A stretch of DNA of 55,805 nt from Xenorhabdus miraniensis. GTDB lineage: Bacteria; Pseudomonadota; Gammaproteobacteria; Enterobacterales; Enterobacteriaceae. The translations under genes were made by a program, and so were the position numbers. The notes below the pieces were generated by a model. The model was not told the DNA's origin, did no database searches, and saw nothing but the letters and a program-made list of their open reading frames with translations. Each line of letters starts with the position of its first letter. The first letter of the stretch is position 1. The stretch spans positions 54,764 through 110,568 of the forward strand of contig NZ_NITZ01000008.1 of the NCBI RefSeq assembly GCF_002632615.1, written 5' to 3'. Positions 12,928 through 24,459 of this stretch are shown piece after piece.

Positions 12928-14223
12928 ATGAGACGAATCGTTCATGTTAGTGCAATGGTTTTCTTGCCACTTTTATTATGTTTTTCCTATCCTGTTTTCG
13001 CGCAGCACCATGACTCGCCTGACTATCACTATATGGAGTCGACCAGAGACAGTGATATTTATGCCTGGGTCGGTGAACACGTTATCAAGGCTGGTGTATT
13101 AAAGAAAAGGCAAAGCCTGAAGGTGTTTGAAGAAGAAGGGGAAGATAAAGATTATTATGCGTTTCATTTTGGTAATGGCACCGGCTATATTGCCAAAGAG
13201 CATTTAAAGAAAATAAAAAAATCGGCGTTTCCCGCAGATCCCTTCAATATTCTCCATAAAAAAGTTACCCAAAATTTGGTGGTTTTTAAAGAAGCCAAAA
13301 TTTATAGCACACCTAAAATTGATAGCAAACCAGTTGGTATTTTGATGGCGAACCTCCGTTACCCGATTGTAAGTAAGTTACATGATCCTTCACATCATAC
13401 CTGGTATGAAATTAATATGGGTGATCGATTAGGCTACATTAGTGATCAGGATGCAGAATTGGATAATGGCATTCCTTTATTAACCTATCATCATATTTTG
13501 CAGGATAAAGAGAATAAACGTTTTCTCCATACCTCAACAACGACATCTCTGACAGCCTTTCGTGAGCAGATGGCTTATTTGAAACAAGCAGGTTACACCA
13601 CAATTTCATTATATGAATTGGAAGGTTATATAAATGGCACAATTAATTTGCCAGCAAAAGTGGTTGGTTTGACTTTTGATGATGGCTTGAAATCTGTGTA
13701 TCGTTATGCTTACCCAATTTTGAAAGAAAACAAACAGAAAGCGACATTTTTTATTATTTCATCTCGTATTAAACGTTACCCGCAGAAATGGAACCCTAAT
13801 AGTCTGCAATTTACCAGCCTCTCTGAATTATATGCCATGCAGGATGTGTTTGATTTTCAATCCCATACCCACTTTTTGCATCGCTTGGGGAAAAATAAGC
13901 AACCCATATTATTCAGTCGGTCATATCGTACTATTTTGTATGATTTCGAACGTTCCAGACGGGCCTTGTCACAGTTTAACCCTCATGTACTTTATCTCTC
14001 GTATCCTTTTGGTGGATATAACCCGACAGCAATGAAAGCGGCTGAACAAGCCGGGTTTCATTTGGCGGTGACCACGATACAAGGCAAAGTAAAGCTGGGT
14101 GATAACCCATTCTCATTGAAGCGATTATATATCTTACGGACTGATCCGATTGAAAAAATGGCAAAAATGATTGCTAATAACCCTGAATCAATGCCTTTGC
14201 AACCAATTGATAATCGTATGTAA
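12928..14223 (+). CDS. Exported polysaccharide deacetylase family protein
   Basis: A 431-residue protein with a signal peptide (hydrophobic 8-22, likely cut after VFA at about residue 25), two SH3-like segments (about 40-95 and 110-175, each with GYIxxxx), and a C-terminal NodB-type carbohydrate esterase domain (about 185-415). The catalytic motifs are LTFDDG (D251, D252) and the metal-binding QSHTHFLH (H313, H318), followed by SYPFGGYN. The family deacetylates N-acetylated glycans such as peptidoglycan or exopolysaccharide; the substrate here is unknown. It starts 19 bases after the rpoC terminator and is clearly more AT-rich than rpoC. Confidence 0.85.
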   Translation: MRRIVHVSAMVFLPLLLCFSYPVFAQHHDSPDYHYMESTRDSDIYAWVGEHVIKAGVLKKRQSLKVFEEEGEDKDYYAFHFGNGTGYIAKEHLKKIKKSAFPADPFNILHKKVTQNLVVFKEAKIYSTPKIDSKPVGILMANLRYPIVSKLHDPSHHTWYEINMGDRLGYISDQDAELDNGIPLLTYHHILQDKENKRFLHTSTTTSLTAFREQMAYLKQAGYTTISLYELEGYINGTINLPAKVVGLTFDDGLKSVYRYAYPILKENKQKATFFIISSRIKRYPQKWNPNSLQFTSLSELYAMQDVFDFQSHTHFLHRLGKNKQPILFSRSYRTILYDFERSRRALSQFNPHVLYLSYPFGGYNPTAMKAAEQAGFHLAVTTIQGKVKLGDNPFSLKRLYILRTDPIEKMAKMIANNPESMPLQPIDNRM

Positions 14224-14330
14224 GATGTAAAATATTTATTCGATAAAAAGCTAAGAGCTATTTCACAATGTTATGATTTATTTGGATTTATTGTGAATTT
14301 TGAACCTAATATAAATGTTTTTTACAAGGA

Positions 14331-14609
14331 ATGATGCTGGTGGATATATTGGCAGATATATTAGCAACAATATTGGAAATATTTTATAACACCATAAAAT
14401 ATACTATTAAGTTTATTGCGTGGTTATTTAATGTTGCAATGAAGGATATTGTTATTTCGTTGCTGTCTATAGGTGTTTTATTCTGTTTGTTATTTTCAGT
14501 AATAATACCCGAGATCATGTTTATTACCTTATTATTAGTGCTGGTTATTGGTTTCGTCTATAAATTTCGCGGAAAAATAAAAAATTATCTTGATAAGAAA
14601 GGGAGTTAA
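14331..14609 (+). CDS. Small hydrophobic membrane protein, unknown
   Basis: I do not recognise a family. The 92-residue product has two or three predicted membrane helices (about residues 3-35, 40-60 and 62-82) and a basic tail KFRGKIKNYLDKKGS, suggesting the C terminus faces the cytoplasm. AAGGA abuts the first ATG, so the true start could be the second ATG (14334) or the GTG at 14340. The region is very AT-rich. It stands alone between the deacetylase and convergent malM. Confidence 0.5.
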   Translation: MMLVDILADILATILEIFYNTIKYTIKFIAWLFNVAMKDIVISLLSIGVLFCLLFSVIIPEIMFITLLLVLVIGFVYKFRGKIKNYLDKKGS

Positions 14610-14674
14610 AGAGAATTTTAATTAAATATCATACCGTAACGAGTGATAACAAAAGTCTGTTAAGAAATAATGAA

Positions 14675-14721
14675 AGGGTTATAGTGATATTTAGTTCTCA
14701 AACTCAATAAGCTATAACCCT
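14675..14721. terminator. Dyad between convergent genes
   Basis: The 10-bp arms agggttatag (14675-14684) and ctataaccct (14712-14721) are perfect inverted repeats across a 27-base loop. The dyad lies just beyond the ends of the small membrane gene (+) and malM (-), so it could act as a weak two-way terminator. No long T tract is present. Confidence 0.45.
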
Positions 14722-14735
14722 GTCATGAGTTAAAT

Positions 14736-15697
14736 TTATCCTTTATTTTTTATTAACTTAATAAAAGTTTCTCGTGCGGTTGGCGAACCTAGGCGTTCCG
14801 CTTCATCCAACAGTTTCAACGCCTTATCAATATCGCCATGATTAATAGCTCTCCTGATGGCATCATTGAAATACTGTTCTGTATCGCTCAGTACAGGTTT
14901 AGCTGCGGATGCGGTAGATTGCGGTACAGTCACGGGGAGTGTTCTTACCGGTGATGTGGATATTTCTTGTGTAGAGCCTACGGTAACGGGTTTTGGTGCT
15001 GGTGTAGAAAATACCTGACCAATCAGAATATTGCCGGCATCACGTTCTGACTTCACTTTTAGCGTTAAAGTTCCTGTTTCCGTATGGCGAGCGATCGGAT
15101 CCGGAATGTCCGGTACTGCGTTACCTACTCCTTGTGCATAGGCTTTAGCGGGATCGACCATTTGTGTAGAGGACTTCAAATCAGCAAAAGTTGTATAAAT
15201 CAGTAAATAAATTCGCTGTTGTCCTAATGCAGGTGTCAGTTTTAATACACCTTGAAGCCTGTCAACGGACATAATGCCCGGTTGTTGATAGTGAAAATAG
15301 TGGCTTGGATAAAAGGCAGCAGGATTCAGTTGTTCATCAAGTACCAGAACATTTGGTGAATATACCTGATTGTCCTTTATCAGACTATTTAACGTGATCT
15401 CCAATGAACCTTGATTAGCAGGCAAAGCAAATGCCGCTATCGCCCCGCGGATATCCTCATTAGTAAGTTGTTGTGACGTGCCACTGAGAATAACGGTTTG
15501 TGTGTCATGAGTATTAATGGGTTGCCATTGTAACTTGTGTAAGGCTGACAGAGACAAATTTGGTGCAATAGCGTTGGATGTTGCTATTCCTGAACTTGCT
15601 TTATTAGTGGTTACAGCATTTGATGCAGCATAACTTCCAGCGGGAATCATGCTGTAGAATAACGTACTGAGACAAAGTACGAGTAATTTCGTTTTCA

Positions 15698-15698
<1 letters not shown>
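14736..15698 (-). CDS. malM: Maltose operon periplasmic protein MalM
   Basis: The 320-residue protein starts MKTKLLVLCLSTLFYSMIPAGSYAA, a clear signal peptide. Family landmarks include SPNVLVLDEQLNPAAFYPSHYF, DPAKAYAQGVGNAVPDIPDPIARHT and the C-terminal ALKLLDEAERLGSPTARETF. It is about 14 residues longer than E. coli MalM. Function is not settled; it is a periplasmic member of the maltose regulon. The ATG at 15698 overlaps the lamB stop (TGATG), so it is translationally coupled and is the last gene of malK-lamB-malM. Confidence 0.93.
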
Positions 15699-18098
<2,400 letters not shown>

Positions 18099-18125
18099 TT
18101 GTTCCCTCCCTCGGATTGGCAAGAT

Positions 18126-18358
18126 TGTGTACAAAATAACAGGTGTAAGAATCCTCCATTCCCGAGTTTTTTATGGGGGAGGAATCAGGATGATGAGATT
18201 AATGCGGTTAGGGGATGGAGGAGCCAATTGTCAGATAAGATGTGATTCAAATCGCAAAAAATAATGCCTTATTGGTGTTAACGTTATGATTTTAATTATT
18301 TTTGTAACCCAGTTCACACTCATTCTGATTGAGGCGTAGGGCAGGGGAGGATGAGTCT
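18126..18358. promoter_or_regulatory. malK-malE divergent control region with MalT and CRP sites
   Basis: The 361-bp gap carries several MalT-box-like sequences (consensus GGGGAKGAGG): 18176-18185 GGGGAGGAAT, 18211-18221 GGGGATGGAGG, 18344-18353 GGGGAGGATG, and on the other strand 18153-18163. CRP-like sites are TGTGA-N6-TCGCA at 18241-18256, TGTAA-N6-TCACA at 18303-18318 and a weaker TGTGT-N6-TAACA at 18126-18141. This parallels the E. coli malEp-malKp region, where MalT and CRP form a shared activating complex. Confidence 0.8.
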
Positions 18359-18459
18359 TTTTTCTATTAATTGCACACTGAGAACCATTTTTTAGCCATG
18401 TAGCAAAGAAATGAGTAATGAAGAAACTCATCTGAACTGACAAATGATAAAAGGGCGGA

Positions 18460-19662
18460 ATGATGATCAAAAAAAATTTTAAAATGGGTACCCGCACCCT
18501 TATGCTGTCTGTTTTAACGACATGGGTATTGTCTGCCCCAGCTTTTGCAAAGTTTGAGGAAGGCAAGCTGGTGATTTGGATCAATGGTGATAAAGGCTAC
18601 AATGGACTGGCTCAGGTCGGTGAAAAATTTGCAAAGGAAACGGGAATTCCTGTCGTTGTTGAGCACCCTGACAAGCTGGAAGAGAAATATACCCAAATAG
18701 CGGCTACAGGAGGCGGGCCGGATATCATTTTTTGGGCACATGATCGTTTTGGCGGTTATGCTCAATCAGGTTTAGTCGCTGAAATTACACCTGACAGCGC
18801 TTTCATCAATAAGCTATTCCCTTTTACTTGGGATGCTGTTCGTTATGATGGAAAACTGATGGGATATCCTGTCGCAGTTGAAGCGCTTTCTCTTATCTAC
18901 AATAAAGATTTAATCAAATCTCCGCCTAAAACATGGGAAGAAATTCCTGCATTGGATAATGAACTGAAAAAGCAAAATAAAAGCGCAATTATGTTCAATT
19001 TGCAGGAACCTTATTTCACCTGGCCGCTGATTGCCGCAGATGGTGGTTACGCTTTCAAGGCAGAAAACGGTACTTATAACGTTAAAGATAGCGGAGTGAA
19101 TAACGCAGGCTCTAAAGCAGGAATGCAGTTTTTGGTTGATTTAGTCAAAAACAAACATCTCAGTGCTGACATTGATTATTCGATTGCTGAAGCCAACTTT
19201 AATAAAGGCAAAACAGCAATGACGATCAATGGCCCGTGGGCATGGTCAAATATCGATAAAAACAAGATTAACTATGGCGTTACGTTATTGCCGACTTTCA
19301 AAGGAAAACCGTCTAAACCATTTGTGGGTATTTTAACGGCAGGGATTAATGCGGCCAGCCCCAATAAAGAATTGGCGAAGGAGTTTTTGGAGAACTATCT
19401 GCTTACGAACGAAGGTTTAACAATGATAGATAAAGATAAGCCGTTGGGAGCCGTGGCTTTGAAATCTTATCAGGAGATCCTTGCGAAAGACCCACGTATT
19501 GCTGCCACGATGGAAAATGCTCAGAAAGGCGAAATTATGCCTAATATCTCTCAAATGAGTAGCTTCTGGTACGCCATGCGTAGCGCAGTTCTTAACAGTA
19601 TTAATGGTCGTCAGACAATCGATGCCGCACTTAATGATGCTGAATCAAGAATGACAAAATAA
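18460..19662 (+). CDS. malE: Maltose/maltodextrin-binding periplasmic protein MalE
   Basis: A 400-residue binding protein with a basic N terminus and signal peptide (about 1-30, ending SAPAFA) before [24 protein letters not shown], the classic mature MBP start. Ligand-binding landmarks include [33 protein letters not shown] and NGPWAWSNI. It delivers maltodextrins to MalFG. The start may be the second ATG at 18463, which is better spaced from AAGGG. It is the first gene of malE-malF-malG. Confidence 0.96.
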   Translation: MMIKKNFKMGTRTLMLSVLTTWVLSAPAFAKFEEGKLVIWINGDKGYNGLAQVGEKFAKETGIPVVVEHPDKLEEKYTQIAATGGGPDIIFWAHDRFGGYAQSGLVAEITPDSAFINKLFPFTWDAVRYDGKLMGYPVAVEALSLIYNKDLIKSPPKTWEEIPALDNELKKQNKSAIMFNLQEPYFTWPLIAADGGYAFKAENGTYNVKDSGVNNAGSKAGMQFLVDLVKNKHLSADIDYSIAEANFNKGKTAMTINGPWAWSNIDKNKINYGVTLLPTFKGKPSKPFVGILTAGINAASPNKELAKEFLENYLLTNEGLTMIDKDKPLGAVALKSYQEILAKDPRIAATMENAQKGEIMPNISQMSSFWYAMRSAVLNSINGRQTIDAALNDAESRMTK

Positions 19663-19670
19663 ACAAATAA

Positions 19671-19696
19671 CAGGCTCCTGCTTTGAAAGGAGCCTG
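19671..19696 (+). promoter_or_regulatory. malE-malF intergenic hairpin
   Basis: The 9-bp arms caggctcct (19671-19679) and aggagcctg (19688-19696) close an 8-base loop 8 bases after the malE stop, with no T tract. In E. coli a REP structure at the same spot protects malE mRNA and keeps MalE far above MalF; this hairpin could do the same. Confidence 0.6.
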
Positions 19697-19777
19697 AGTA
19701 CCCATTGGATAGACCCTTAATTACGGGAATTGAATTACGGGAACTTTATCTCGAGTAATCGTAACAGGAAGTGCAAG

Positions 19778-21334
19778 ATGTCAGCGACATTAGAAAAAAC
19801 AGTATGGTGGCAGCATCCTGCCTTGAAATGGTTTGCTGTAGGTTTGTGCCTGCTTTTTACCGGTTATCTGGTTGTATTGATGTATGCGCAGGGAGAATAC
19901 CTGTTTGCTATGTTGACATTGATATTACTGGGAAGCGGTATTTATGTTTTTGCCAATCGCAAAGCGTATGTTTGGCGCTATACCTACCCAGGAATTGCTG
20001 GAATAGGGTTGTTTATACTGTTTCCGCTTATTTGCACGATTGCCATTGCTTTCACAAACTATAGCAGTACCAACCAATTGACTTTTGAACGTGCCCAGAC
20101 TGTCTTAATGAGTCGTCAATATCAGGCAGGGCAATCCTTTAATTTTAAACTCTATCCTGCATCTGATAAGTGGATTTTGGCGCTGAGCGTTCCAGACAGC
20201 ACTCAACCACTGGTATCAATGCCTTTTTCTTTTTCTGAGACGGAAGACATTACCCTGCCTCTACGTGAACAAGAAAAAAGTTTTGAAGGTGATGCCGCAA
20301 CGTTACGCACGATTACCCAACATCGTCAAGCCTTGAGCCGATTGGTCGCGGTTCTTCCCGATGGTGGTCAGTTACGGATGAGTTCATTGCGTCAGTTTTC
20401 CGCTATACATTCTCTTTATTCCCTTGAAGAAGATGGCGTTACATTGACCAATAAACAAACCAGCGTGCAATATCGGCCGAATATGGAGACAGGGTTTTAT
20501 CAATCCGTTCATGCTGAAAGTGGTTGGGGACAAGAAACATTAAGCCCGGGGTTTACAGTTTCCATTGGCTGGAAAAACTTCCTGCGGGTGATACAGGATG
20601 AAGGCATTAAAAAACCTTTTTTGTCTATTTTTGTCTGGACGGTGATCTTCTCGCTGCTGACGGTAGTACTAACGGTTGCATTAGGAATGATCCTCGCGTG
20701 TATTGTGCAGTGGGAAGCCCTTAAAGGACGGGCGATTTATCGTGTACTCCTTATTTTGCCTTATGCCGTTCCTTCTTTTATCTCCATTTTGATTTTTAAG
20801 GGATTGTTTAACCAGAGTTTCGGTGAAATTAATCTGGTGCTTAACGGCCTGTTTGGCCTTAAACCAGATTGGTTTACAGATCCAACCTTGGCCCGAACGA
20901 TGTTGATTATCGTAAATACCTGGTTGGGCTATCCCTATATGATGATTCTTTGCATGGGGCTGCTTAAGGCTATTCCTGATGACCTTTATGAAGCATCCGC
21001 TATTGATGGTGCAGGGACATGGCAGAACTTCACCAAAATAACCTTCCCGTTGTTGATTAAGCCACTGACACCGTTAATGATTGCCAGCTTTGCTTTTAAC
21101 TTTAATAACTTTGTCCTGATCCAATTGTTAACCAATGGCAGACCTGACCATATTGGTACAACGACTCCTGCGGGTTATACCGATCTTTTGGTGAGTTATA
21201 CCTACCGTATTGCGTTTGAAGGCGGCGGCGGACAGGATTTTGGTCTGGCAGCCGCGATCGCGACGTTAATTTTCCTGTTAGTGGGGGCATTAGCCATCAT
21301 CAATTTGAAAACCACCCGCATTAAATTTGATTGA
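19778..21334 (+). CDS. malF: Maltose ABC transporter permease MalF
   Basis: A 518-residue inner-membrane permease with the E. coli plan: N-terminal helices (about residues 19-95), the large periplasmic P2 loop (about 95-275), then the transport core with [25 protein letters not shown], the EAA loop that docks on Mal[27 protein letters not shown] and [19 protein letters not shown] are conserved core segments. The start [12 protein letters not shown] at 19778 has an AGGA site; upstream in-frame codons are not family-like. Confidence 0.96.
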   Translation: MSATLEKTVWWQHPALKWFAVGLCLLFTGYLVVLMYAQGEYLFAMLTLILLGSGIYVFANRKAYVWRYTYPGIAGIGLFILFPLICTIAIAFTNYSSTNQLTFERAQTVLMSRQYQAGQSFNFKLYPASDKWILALSVPDSTQPLVSMPFSFSETEDITLPLREQEKSFEGDAATLRTITQHRQALSRLVAVLPDGGQLRMSSLRQFSAIHSLYSLEEDGVTLTNKQTSVQYRPNMETGFYQSVHAESGWGQETLSPGFTVSIGWKNFLRVIQDEGIKKPFLSIFVWTVIFSLLTVVLTVALGMILACIVQWEALKGRAIYRVLLILPYAVPSFISILIFKGLFNQSFGEINLVLNGLFGLKPDWFTDPTLARTMLIIVNTWLGYPYMMILCMGLLKAIPDDLYEASAIDGAGTWQNFTKITFPLLIKPLTPLMIASFAFNFNNFVLIQLLTNGRPDHIGTTTPAGYTDLLVSYTYRIAFEGGGGQDFGLAAAIATLIFLLVGALAIINLKTTRIKFD

Positions 21335-21347
21335 GGAGAGCAAGAAT

Positions 21348-22238
21348 ATGGCGATGGTACAACCCAAATCGCAACGTTGGCGGGTATGGGCAACGCACGT
21401 GTTTATGCTGGCTTTTATTGCCTTGATTTTATTTCCTCTGTTGATGGTGATTGCTATTTCTTTGCGTCCGGGGAATTTTGCTACTGGTAGCCTGATCCCA
21501 GACACCATTTCTTGGGAACACTGGAAACTGGCATTTGGTTATAGTGTGGAATCTCCTGATGGGAGAGTGGTCCTGCCGCCATTTCCGGTTATGCAGTGGC
21601 TTTGGAATTCAGTAAAAGTTGCATCCATTACTGCGATCGGAATTGTTGCATTATCAACAACTTGTGCTTATGCGTTTGCCCGCATGCGTTTTCGTGGCAA
21701 AAGCACTTTACTGAAAAGTATGCTGATTTTTCAGATGTTCCCTGCTGTGCTCTCATTAGTCGCATTATATGCTTTGTTTGATCGGCTAGGGGAATATATC
21801 CCTTTCCTTGGGCTCAATACCCACGGTGGCGTGATTTTTGCCTATATGGGAGGGATTGCTCTGCATGTATGGACGATCAAAGGTTATTTTGAAACGATAG
21901 ATCGTTCGCTTGAAGAGTCTGCCATGCTGGATGGGGCGACAACGTGGCAAGTTTTCCGTTTGATATTGCTACCACTTTCTGTACCGATATTGGCTGTTGT
22001 GTTTATCCTGTCTTTTATTGGTGTGATTACCGAAGTGCCTGTTGCATCCCTGCTATTACGGGACGTAGATAATTACACGTTGGCAGTGGGCATGCAGCAA
22101 TATCTTCACCCACAAAACTATCTTTGGGGAGACTTTGCCGCTGCGGCTGTACTTTCAGCTATTCCTATTACGGTGGTTTTCTTGGTTGCTCAACGCTGGT
22201 TGGTCGGTGGATTAACATCGGGAGGCGTGAAAGGCTGA
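21348..22238 (+). CDS. malG: Maltose ABC transporter permease MalG
   Basis: The 296-residue partner of MalF starts [12 protein letters not shown] at 21348, with GAGGAG 13 bases after the malF stop. Six membrane helices are expected; the EAA loop reads [22 protein letters not shown], and the C terminus LTSGGVKG inserts into the MalK interface in E. coli and is intact. It completes the MalFGK2 importer. Confidence 0.96.
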   Translation: MAMVQPKSQRWRVWATHVFMLAFIALILFPLLMVIAISLRPGNFATGSLIPDTISWEHWKLAFGYSVESPDGRVVLPPFPVMQWLWNSVKVASITAIGIVALSTTCAYAFARMRFRGKSTLLKSMLIFQMFPAVLSLVALYALFDRLGEYIPFLGLNTHGGVIFAYMGGIALHVWTIKGYFETIDRSLEESAMLDGATTWQVFRLILLPLSVPILAVVFILSFIGVITEVPVASLLLRDVDNYTLAVGMQQYLHPQNYLWGDFAAAAVLSAIPITVVFLVAQRWLVGGLTSGGVKG

Positions 22239-22240
22239 AA

Positions 22241-22279
22241 TAAACCGGCAACGATAGGATAACGTTCGTTGCCGGTTTA
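22241..22279. terminator. Two-way terminator between malG and malQ
   Basis: A 14-bp perfect stem (22241-22254 with 22266-22279) separates the convergent malG and malQ stops, which are only 46 bases apart. Terminal T/A runs are short, so it may work in both directions with modest strength. Confidence 0.7.
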
Positions 22280-22284
22280 GCCGG

Positions 22285-24450
22285 TTATGAAGCTTGTTTT
22301 CTGGCTTCTCTTACTGTTTGCAATAATTGCTTGATATGCTCATCCGTAAACATAGCTTCCAATGTGACAGTGAGTTTGCGTCGCCAGTTGGGATATTCCT
22401 CAGTTGTACCGGGAATATTGACGGGGTTTTCCATATCTAGCCAGTCTTCAGGTTGTAATCCTAATAAAGCGCAATTGCTATGAGCGATATAGTGATGTAC
22501 AGCGTAATTGATAGAAGCAGACATGGGGTGTTCGGCTTGCCCTTGTAATGCAGTTTGCTGTGATGATGGCTGTTTATCCGTTTCTATAGGTGATGTTTCT
22601 ATAGGCGATGTTTCTGATAAATAGCCGTGTTGATTTAAACTTGCCAATAATGCCTGCTTGCAACGTTTACGTTCAGTATATAACTCAGCAAGAAGTGCTT
22701 TATCAGGGTACAAACCAATGTCTTCTCCTAAAGAGAGATCTCCGTTTTGCCAAAATCCACGTAAGGTAGGTAAATCATGGGTGGTAATGGTTGCCATGGC
22801 TTGCACAGGATATTCATCAGGAGAGCGATATTCACCTTGCTCGTTGCGTTCAAAGTAAAACACTTTATATGAATAAACGCCCCGATCGCGTAACTTATCT
22901 ACAATCTCTTCCGGAACAATACCCAAATCTTCACCAATCACCAGACAATGATGACGCTGGCTTTCCAGTGCCAGTATCGCCAGAAGATCATCGACCGGAT
23001 AATGGACATAGACGCCTTTATCAGCAGTTTCTCCTTGGGGGATCCACCAGAGCCTGAGTAAAGACATCACATGATCGATACGCAATGCACCGCAATGGCG
23101 CATATTGCTGCGTAGTAATTCAATGAACGGTTGATAGGACTGAGCTTTTAATACATGGGGATTCATTGGCGGAAGCCCCCAGTTTTGTCCTAATGGCCCC
23201 AGAATGTCAGGTGGTGCTCCTACCGACGCCTGAGTGCAATAAATGTTGCGGTTACACCATGTTTCAGAACCTCCCTGTGCCACACCCACAGCGAGATCAC
23301 GGTAAATGCCAATCGGCATGTGGTTGGATTGACTGGTTGTGAAGCACTCAGCAAGTTGAATATCAGCTATCCATTGTAACCAAAGGAAAAACTCGATTTC
23401 TTGAGGGTATGAATGACAAAATTCTTTCACTGCTTCACTGGCGAATTCACGATATTTTTCCGGCCATACCGGCCAGCCCCAGTAAGTATTATTTTCTCCA
23501 TATAGTTTATGGTGAAGTGCATCATAAACTGCTTGAGAGTGAAGATTTTTGCCACCTTTGGTTACAAATTGTTGGAAAGCAAATTTCTGGGGATCATTGC
23601 CGGTTCGGTTTTTAAATTGTGGATAAGCGAGACGTAGGGCCGCCATTTTTAGTGCCATGACAGTCGTGTAATCAACCCACTCTGTCTGGCGGGCTTGCTG
23701 GAGTTTGAGCTGTGTTTCCGGTGAGTGCCACCACGCTTGTGCTTTGGCACTATCCTTAAAATCCTCTACCTGATGCACTGCAATATAGATGATATTGAGC
23801 CAGTGACGGGAGGATGGGCTGTAAGGGCTGGCATTTTCAGGCATGGCAGGATAGATGGCATGAAGAGGATTCAGGCCGACAAAAGCTCCTCCACGTAATG
23901 CCAGTTCTTGCAACATGTATTTCAAATCGCTGAAATCACCGATTCCCCAGTTATTTTCTGAGCGCAGGGTATAAAGCTGAACGCAAGCGCCCCAAAGTTT
24001 TTCTCCATGTATCAGCGCCTGTGGTTCATAACAACGTTCAGGAGCAACAATGAGTTGCATAGTTTGTTGTTGAGAACTGGCTTCTTGTTCCACTTTTGGT
24101 ATCAGTGTCAGAGTGTGATATCCCAAAGGGAGGTCGTTTGGTAAAGTGAGCTGATGCTGACAGCGACCATGAAATACTTCCCCTTGTTCAGTGGTTATCT
24201 GCCAGTGGTAACTGGTTAGCGGCTTTAGCGGCAGAGTTATCTCCTGACCTTGAATAATCACTGTAACCTGAGGCGAAGAAGGATCCTGTAAGTAAGAAAC
24301 CGGTCTGTCGACCGGTGTATTTTTACTCATGGCTTCCAATATCCGATGCCGGGTTTCAGCCGGGATCGCCTGTGGTTTTCCATAGGCATTAATATATTCG
24401 CTGGTAATGCCGGCTTCAGTTGCTAAATCATCTAGCCATTTGTTTTCCAT
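22285..24450 (-). CDS. malQ: 4-alpha-glucanotransferase (amylomaltase) MalQ
   Basis: A 721-residue GH77 enzyme that transfers glucan chains between maltodextrins and releases glucose. Catalytic motifs are ALRIDHVMSL (nucleophile Asp), VIGEDLG (acid/base Glu) and TTHDLPT (transition-state Asp), in the family order. An N-terminal domain of about 150 residues precedes the barrel. It is about 27 residues longer than the E. coli enzyme, largely from a low-complexity insert SETSPIETSPIETDKQPSSQ near residues 610-630 that contains a 15-bp DNA repeat. It starts 9 bases after malP and is co-transcribed. Confidence 0.95.
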   Translation of the reverse strand: MENKWLDDLATEAGITSEYINAYGKPQAIPAETRHRILEAMSKNTPVDRPVSYLQDPSSPQVTVIIQGQEITLPLKPLTSYHWQITTEQGEVFHGRCQHQLTLPNDLPLGYHTLTLIPKVEQEASSQQQTMQLIVAPERCYEPQALIHGEKLWGACVQLYTLRSENNWGIGDFSDLKYMLQELALRGGAFVGLNPLHAIYPAMPENASPYSPSSRHWLNIIYIAVHQVEDFKDSAKAQAWWHSPETQLKLQQARQTEWVDYTTVMALKMAALRLAYPQFKNRTGNDPQKFAFQQFVTKGGKNLHSQAVYDALHHKLYGENNTYWGWPVWPEKYREFASEAVKEFCHSYPQEIEFFLWLQWIADIQLAECFTTSQSNHMPIGIYRDLAVGVAQGGSETWCNRNIYCTQASVGAPPDILGPLGQNWGLPPMNPHVLKAQSYQPFIELLRSNMRHCGALRIDHVMSLLRLWWIPQGETADKGVYVHYPVDDLLAILALESQRHHCLVIGEDLGIVPEEIVDKLRDRGVYSYKVFYFERNEQGEYRSPDEYPVQAMATITTHDLPTLRGFWQNGDLSLGEDIGLYPDKALLAELYTERKRCKQALLASLNQHGYLSETSPIETSPIETDKQPSSQQTALQGQAEHPMSASINYAVHHYIAHSNCALLGLQPEDWLDMENPVNIPGTTEEYPNWRRKLTVTLEAMFTDEHIKQLLQTVREARKQAS

Positions 24451-24459
24451 GCTAAATCC

